NCBI GenBank assembly: GCA_963680875.1
Contig: OY804588.1
Location: forward strand, 62,134,397-62,198,396
Source: Bathymodiolus brooksi
Taxonomy: Eukaryota; Mollusca; Bivalvia; Mytilida; Modiolidae
Direction of reading: 5' to 3'
DNA: 64,000 bases
Shown here piece after piece: positions 59,101 to 64,000 of the stretch. Position 1 is the stretch's first letter; every line of letters begins with the position of its first letter. Both the position numbers and the translations under genes were made by a program. The notes under the pieces are model-generated. The model did not search any database. It was given only the letters and a program-made list of their open reading frames with translations, and was not told where the DNA came from.

Positions 59101-62100
59101 GCTAATGTTTACAATCTTTAGTTAGCTAGAACCCACAATCTACCACACCTGAGGCAAGTACGTTAATGTTTACAATCTTTAGTTAGCTAGAACCCACAAT
59201 CTACCACACCTGAGGTAAGTACGCTAATGTTTACAATCTTTAGTTAGCTAGAACCCACAATCTACCACACCTGAGGTAAATATGCTAATGTTTACAATCT
59301 TTAGTTAGCTAGAACCCACAGTCTACCACACCTGAGGTAAGTATGCTAATGTTTACAATCTTTAGTTAGCTAGAACCCACAATCTACCACACCTGAGGTA
59401 AGTACGCTAATGTTTACAATCTTTAGTTAGCTAGAACTCACAATCTACCACATCTGAGGTAAGTATGCTAATGTTTACAATCTTTAGTTAGCTAGAACCC
59501 ACAATCTACCACACCTGAGGTAAGTGCGCTAATGTTTACACTCTTTAGTTAGCTAGAACCCACAATCTACCACATCTGAGGTAAGTACGCTAATGTTTAC
59601 ACTCTTTAGTTAGCTAGAACCCACAATCTACCACATCTGAGGTAAGTACGCTAATGTTTACACTCTTTAGTTAGCTAGAACCCACAATCTACCACATCTG
59701 AGGTAAGTACGCTAATGTTTACAATCTTTAGTTAGCTAGAACCCACAGTCTACCACACCTGAGGTAAGTATGCTAATGTTTACAATCTTTAGTTAGCTAG
59801 AACTCACAATCTACCACACCTGAGGTAAGTACGCTAATGTTTACAATCTTTAGTTAGCTCGAACCCACAGTCTACCACACCTGAGGTAAGTATGCTAATG
59901 TTTACAATCTTTAGTTAGCTAGAACCCACAATCTATCACACCTGAGGTAAGTATGCTAATGTTTACAATCTTTAGTTAGCTAGAACCCACAATTTACCAC
60001 ACCTGAGGTAAGTATGCTAATGTTTACAATCTTTAGTTAGCTAGAACCCACAATCTACCACACCTGAGGTAAGTACGCTAATGTTTACACTCTTTAGTTA
60101 GCTAGAACCCACAATCTACCACATCTGAGGTAAGTACGCTAATGTTTACAATCTTTAGTTAGCTAGAACCCACAGTCTACCACACCTGAGGTAAGCATGC
60201 TAATGTTTACAATCTTTAGTTAGCTAGGACCCACAATCTACCACCACACCTGAGGTAAGTACGCTAATGTTTACAATCTTTAGTTAGCTAGAACCCACAG
60301 TCTACCACACCTGAGGTAAGTACGCTAATGTTTACAATCTTTAGTTAGCTAGAACCCACAATCTACCACACCTGAGGTAAGTACACTAATGTTTACACTC
60401 TTTAGTTAGCTAGAACCCACAATCTACCACATCTGAGGTAAGTACGCTAATGTTTACAATCTCTAGTTAGCTAGAACCCACAATCTACCACACCTGAGGT
60501 AAGTACGCTAATGTTTACAATCTTTAGTTAGCTAGAACCCACAATCTACCACACCTGAGGTAAGTATGCTAATGTTTACAATCTTTAGTTAGCTAGAACC
60601 CACAATCTACCACACCTGAGGTAAGTACGCTAATGTTTACAATCTTTAGTTAGCTAGAACCCACAATCTACCACACCTGAGGTAAGTATGCTAATGTTTA
60701 CAATCTTTAGTTAGCTAGAACCCACAATCTACCACACCTGAGGTAAGTACACTAATGTTTACAATCTTTAGTTAGCTAGAACCCACAATCTACCACACCT
60801 GAGGTAAGTACGCTAATGTTTACAATCTTTAGTTAGCTAGAACCCACAATCTACCACACCTGAGGTAAGTACGCTAATGTTTACACCACTGTGCAGTACA
60901 TTCCAGAATGAAAAATTGTCTTAATTTTTGTTGGGGGTTAGGGTAAATGTGTAAATCCAATTACCATACAATCATGACCACGGCAGACCCTAGGTCACAT
61001 AATACAAGTTATTGCTTAATACAGGTGGTCAACTAAAGCAGGTTTGACTTTACATGAAATTTCTGAAACAATAATAACAGATATGAGTTACCTTCACTCC
61101 CTGGATAAGGGGGTGGGGCCTTGACTGGTTTAATTCCAAGTAAATCGTCTTCTTCATCCTCATCGTCGTCACCACCTAGTAAATCTTTCACTTCATCTCG
61201 TAAATTATCAAGGTCAGTCTAAATACCAACAAAAAGACAAAAATTTTTTTATTACACAATAAGATCATGAAAAAGTTTCTACAATGTTAAGTGAGGTGTA
61301 CAGGTATCATATCTATACAAATTGTGATTAAAATTGACAGAATATGGGTTGAAAAAATGTGAAAGGAATTGAATCTACAAAACAGATACACCGTTGAAAA
61401 TGTTATTAAAATTGACTTGGTTTTAAAATGGATGCAAGCCTTAAAAACCTCCCAAATATTAGGAGTACAATTTCAATCATAGCTATGTAAACATTCTGAA
61501 AGTTTCTAGTATCTGGGTTGAAAAATGAGAAATGTCATGCGTCGCTAGGTAAACTCAATTTCCGACCGTAAAACTGTTGCCCATCTATTCACCATTCACC
61601 ATCCTTTGAATTCCATGAAACTTAGTCATAAACCAATCACCAAATGTCAGCAGTGATAACCAAATTAGTGTTTTAATAAATAAATATGCTTTTTAAGTTT
61701 ACAAAAATACTTATTTGTCTACCATTTTGCTTTTGATATTACACATTAAATGTGACACTGCTATGTATTTGGCCAAAAAAAAACGAAAAAAAATATGCAG
61801 AAAATTAGATATTACTACTTTCAACTATACTATGACATTTTACAAAATGGAAGTAAACTTTTACCTGATTAACTTTTGGTTTACTTCCTGGTAATGGTGA
61901 ACCTGGTCTATTAGGTACATCACTAGGAACAATAGGTTGATCAGTTTTATTTAAAACATGCATTAGCTCTGTGGACGGTGACATGTCTATTTTATTTTCT
62001 GGTCTCTCTTCTTCAAAGCTGTCGAAATTGATCAGATCTTGAACTTCCCCTCCTCGGTTCCGTTGTTTATTTCTCGTTGTTATCATTTTCGTTAAAGCAT

Positions 62101-63657
62101 CATCTAACAAAGTGTCGACAAGTTTATCTGTTAAATGAACTGTTTTAGAATTTTTGGGCGAGATAATTTTTTCTTCAAAGTCCTCAATATTTCCGTTCAT
62201 AAGAATGTTTTCAGAGCCGTTAGTCACAACACTGTCCTTCTGTCTATCAGGTTTTGGTGCAATGGGAGGAGCCGTTTTGTTGGCCATGAAATTGCGTTCT
62301 TTACTCACTAAGTCTACAAGTATGTCGTCGGTGATCTTATCTGCTAAAATATCATGATTTTCTTGGTCATTTGGCATATCAAAAGTTTGTACATTTTCGT
62401 CAGCTTCTAAAATAAGTTTATTTAATTCATCCTGATCCCCAGATGTATTCCCACTTACATTACTTTCCATGCTAGTCCTTACTAAACTATCTAGACTTCT
62501 CATTTTAGGAAGAGGAGCATTTGACATATCATTGGCTGGTACGAGGACCCCATGATCTGGTCGACACGTGAAGTACCGTTCACCATCATAAACACCGTCA
62601 CTTCTACCATCAGGCGACTCTAATTCAACCCCTGCCCAAATTCCAGAGGCAAACTTGACTCTGCCTTTGAACATGAGAGTACCACATTGCCTGTGGCCAT
62701 TGGGACCAGTTACCTGGACACGATCTTCCACGGTAAAGTCCTGGAAATCCTCCGTCCTTTCATCCTCCGTAGTGGATTGTGGCTCCTCATCCCGGGGAGA
62801 TGCAAGAGGCGTTTCATCTTCCTCCTCCTCCTCATCTTGGTTTGGTTCAATCAACTGATCTTTGTCAAAGACGCCACCAGAAATCATTGCATCTCCTCTC
62901 CTGATAGTATGCATAGGAGATTCAGTAGTAACGTCCTCGTTATACACCGATTTATCGGGGGAAACAAGTCGTAACCTTGCAATATCGTTTGATCTATCGG
63001 ATTCCGATTCATCGTAGAAACTAGACACACTTTTTCCGCTAGAAGGTCTTGAATCAGTTTTCGTTGATGGAGGCGATTTAGGTTCAATGTCACTCTCGTC
63101 ATTGTCTATATTTACATTCTGGAAATTTAACAATGGTTTTATGAAAGAATCGTCATCGGCATGACTACCTACATGTTCACTAATCACTTCCGATATAATG
63201 TTTTCCGTTATTGATCGAGGTGAGGGTTGTGGTTTCAAATCGGTAGTTTCAGAGTGTGGCAAGGTATGGACACTTGGATGTTTGTGTGTAGTAATATCTT
63301 CAGTGAAATCATCTTGGTAAGAAAAGTCGTCTCTTGGACTTTTAAGGTCTGATTTGAGAGAAGAATCGTCTCCTGGACTTTTCTCATCAGATTTAGGAGA
63401 CTTTATTTTAAGCAAACCAGAAGATGTTTTTGATTTTTCGGAGTAACTATCAGCTTCGGAAATTTCTTCTTGAATTTGATCAGTTATCTGTTCTTTAATG
63501 GAATCATCGTCCCCATTCACAATTCTCTTTTTGGCTTCGAATGTTGCCTGAGATTTAGAAGATTCACTACCTTCAGAAATTTTATCCAGAGATATTTTTG
63601 TTGGTATTTTTGACTGAGGAACAGCAGGTTTCTGGTCATTAGGTAAAGACTTGGTCT
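56194..63657 (-). CDS. CEP350: CEP350-like centrosomal CAP-Gly protein, C-terminal three exons
   Basis: In animals CEP350 anchors microtubules at the centrosome and supports centriole and cilium assembly. Exons in transcript order are 63657-61865, 61218-61092 and 56846-56194 (TGA stop). Acceptors are TTCTTTTCTAG, TTGGTATTTAG and TGTATTTCAG; donors are GTAAAA and GTAACT; phases agree. The first exon is acidic and Ser-rich, then holds a CAP-Gly domain (about 62540-62745: VEDRVQVTGPNG, GTLMFKGRVKFASGIWAGVE, DGVYDGERYFTCRPDHGVLV) and two short amphipathic motifs (ADKITDDILVDLVSK; LTDKLVDTLLDDALTKM). The middle exon is acidic and ends PPPYPGSE. The last exon carries DLSGEVIRDIY, PPWQKP, the RKRKDHVDNILVEEL block, and WINYDEDELAVKMQLTDTIF with a MLLNDTVQ stretch. 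This C-terminal block is what identifies CEP350 rather than another CAP-Gly protein. The N-terminal part lies beyond the right edge. The 4.2-kb last intron holds SINEs and a minisatellite. Confidence 0.88.
56897..57180 (-). repeat. SINE family 2 copy in the CEP350 intron
   Basis: GAGTGAGTGAGTGATTGTTG, ATACCATGACGAGAACAAG, CATGTCGCTCCAGTC, ending at ACTCTAGCCATTATATCACC. The B box is deleted. Confidence 0.8.
57268..57340 (-). repeat. SINE family 1 fragment
   Basis: TATCGTGGTAGTTAGTTATA, TTGGTAGAGGAAAC, AGCGACCTACTGCAAGTCA. A short decayed piece. A threefold AACGTCCTTGACAACAA repeat follows near 57437-57500. Confidence 0.6.
57690..57985 (-). repeat. SINE family 2 copy, source of the 61-bp minisatellite
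   Basis: GAGCGAGTGATTGTTGTTTA, CGCCAAATGAGCAATGGC, GATAATAATGTCCGCTTTGT, ACTCGGACACATTATCCTGA, then the head region CTAGAACCCACAATCTACCA, which continues directly into the array. Confidence 0.85.
57947..60878. repeat. 61-bp minisatellite, about 48 units, in the last CEP350 intron
   Basis: The unit has GTTTACAATCTTTAGTTAGC, TAGAACCCACAATCTACCAC and ACCTGAGGTAAGTACGCTAA then T. 2932 bp divided by 61 gives 48.1 units. Common variants are CAATCTAC/CAGTCTAC, TACGCTAA/TATGCTAA and ACACCTGAG/ACATCTGAG. One unit has an extra CCA near 60242 and one an extra A near 58311. The unit is the inverted tRNA-like head of SINE family 2 (decayed B box and A box). On the plus strand each unit contains GAGGTAAGTA, a strong 5' splice-site match, antisense to CEP350. 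Confidence 0.97.
61219..61864 (-). other. CEP350-like intron
   Basis: AT-rich intron between the CAP-Gly exon and the short acidic exon. No repeat of the named families. Confidence 0.7.
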
Positions 63658-63855
63658 CTAGAAAAGAAATGAAATTTGCATTGTATTGATTGAATGTTTT
63701 CATGACATCAAATTCAACAATATCATGTTAACCAGGCTTTCTTGCAAGAAGTACAGCCATTCATAAAATCATCTTTATTTGATGTTACCTTTGATGATCA
63801 ACCCACCAAGACTACACCAACACAAAAATGTTTTTATTTGGTATTCCAAATTTTG

Positions 63856-64000
63856 AGTGAGTGATTGTGTTTAATGTCATGGAAGGATTTTTAAGCTATA
63901 TCATGGAGAGAACAAAATACATTGCAATGAGAAGAAGATGATAATGATGTCTACTTTGTACTAGATCAATGAAACAATAGTTCTTGGGTAAACATGTCAC
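63856..64000 (-). repeat. SINE family 2, cut by the window edge
   Basis: GAGTGAGTGATTGTGTTTAA, GCTATATCATGGAGAGAACA, GATGATAATGATGTCTACTT, AAACATGTCAC. It lies in a CEP350-like intron. Confidence 0.8.

Noticed and set aside
57947..60878. CRISPR array
   Set aside because: The 61-bp units are contiguous and near-identical with no unique spacers, in an animal intron.
61805..61864. Extension of the CEP350 frame past 61865
   Set aside because: The reading continues open but crosses a clear GTAAAA donor, and the downstream exon at 61218 joins in phase.

Overview
This is eukaryotic, repeat-rich, AT-rich DNA with intron-containing genes. It is most likely from a mollusc, and I lean towards a gastropod such as a limpet. 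That rests on the style of the tRNA-derived SINEs (a long body ending in a conserved tail around ATATAGCTGAAATATTG and GGCGTTAAAC), the density of MITEs, and gene sequences that are clearly animal but not vertebrate. The species assignment is inference.

Only two conserved host genes are supported. A complete glutamine synthetase coding region lies on the minus strand at 4185-8914. Five coding exons join in frame to 360 codons plus stop, and a 5' UTR splice acceptor lies just upstream of the ATG. At the other end, on the minus strand at 56194-63657, are the last three exons of a CEP350-like centrosomal CAP-Gly protein. Its 5' part lies beyond the right edge. The two genes have no visible functional link.

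Everything between is mobile and repetitive DNA. From 9.4 to 11.6 kb there is a 166-bp/332-bp higher-order repeat inside a MITE-like element. From 16.9 to 40.1 kb there are three tandem copies of a roughly 7-kb segment, altered by later insertions. Copy 1 carries a 2.36-kb transposon with 0.5-kb inverted repeats and a 5-bp target duplication (17052-19415), plus a Tc1/mariner-like transposon with unusually long DDE spacing and one frameshift (about 21.2-23.8 kb). Copies 2 and 3 instead carry a 0.9-kb hAT-like element and a decayed zinc-finger ORF. From 40 to 55 kb there are SINEs, foldback elements (43671-44013 with an 8-bp TSD; 45083-45379 with a TAA TSD), and a 15-copy 63-bp array containing doubled TTAGGG. 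A 48-copy 61-bp minisatellite sits in a CEP350 intron (57947-60878).

A recurring theme is that three different tandem arrays (21, 61 and 63 bp) each grew out of the body of a SINE, and three SINE families with different tRNA-like heads share one tail. Most long open frames in the window come from in-frame tandem repeats and are not genes. I found no CRISPR array, no rRNA and no free-standing tRNA gene.
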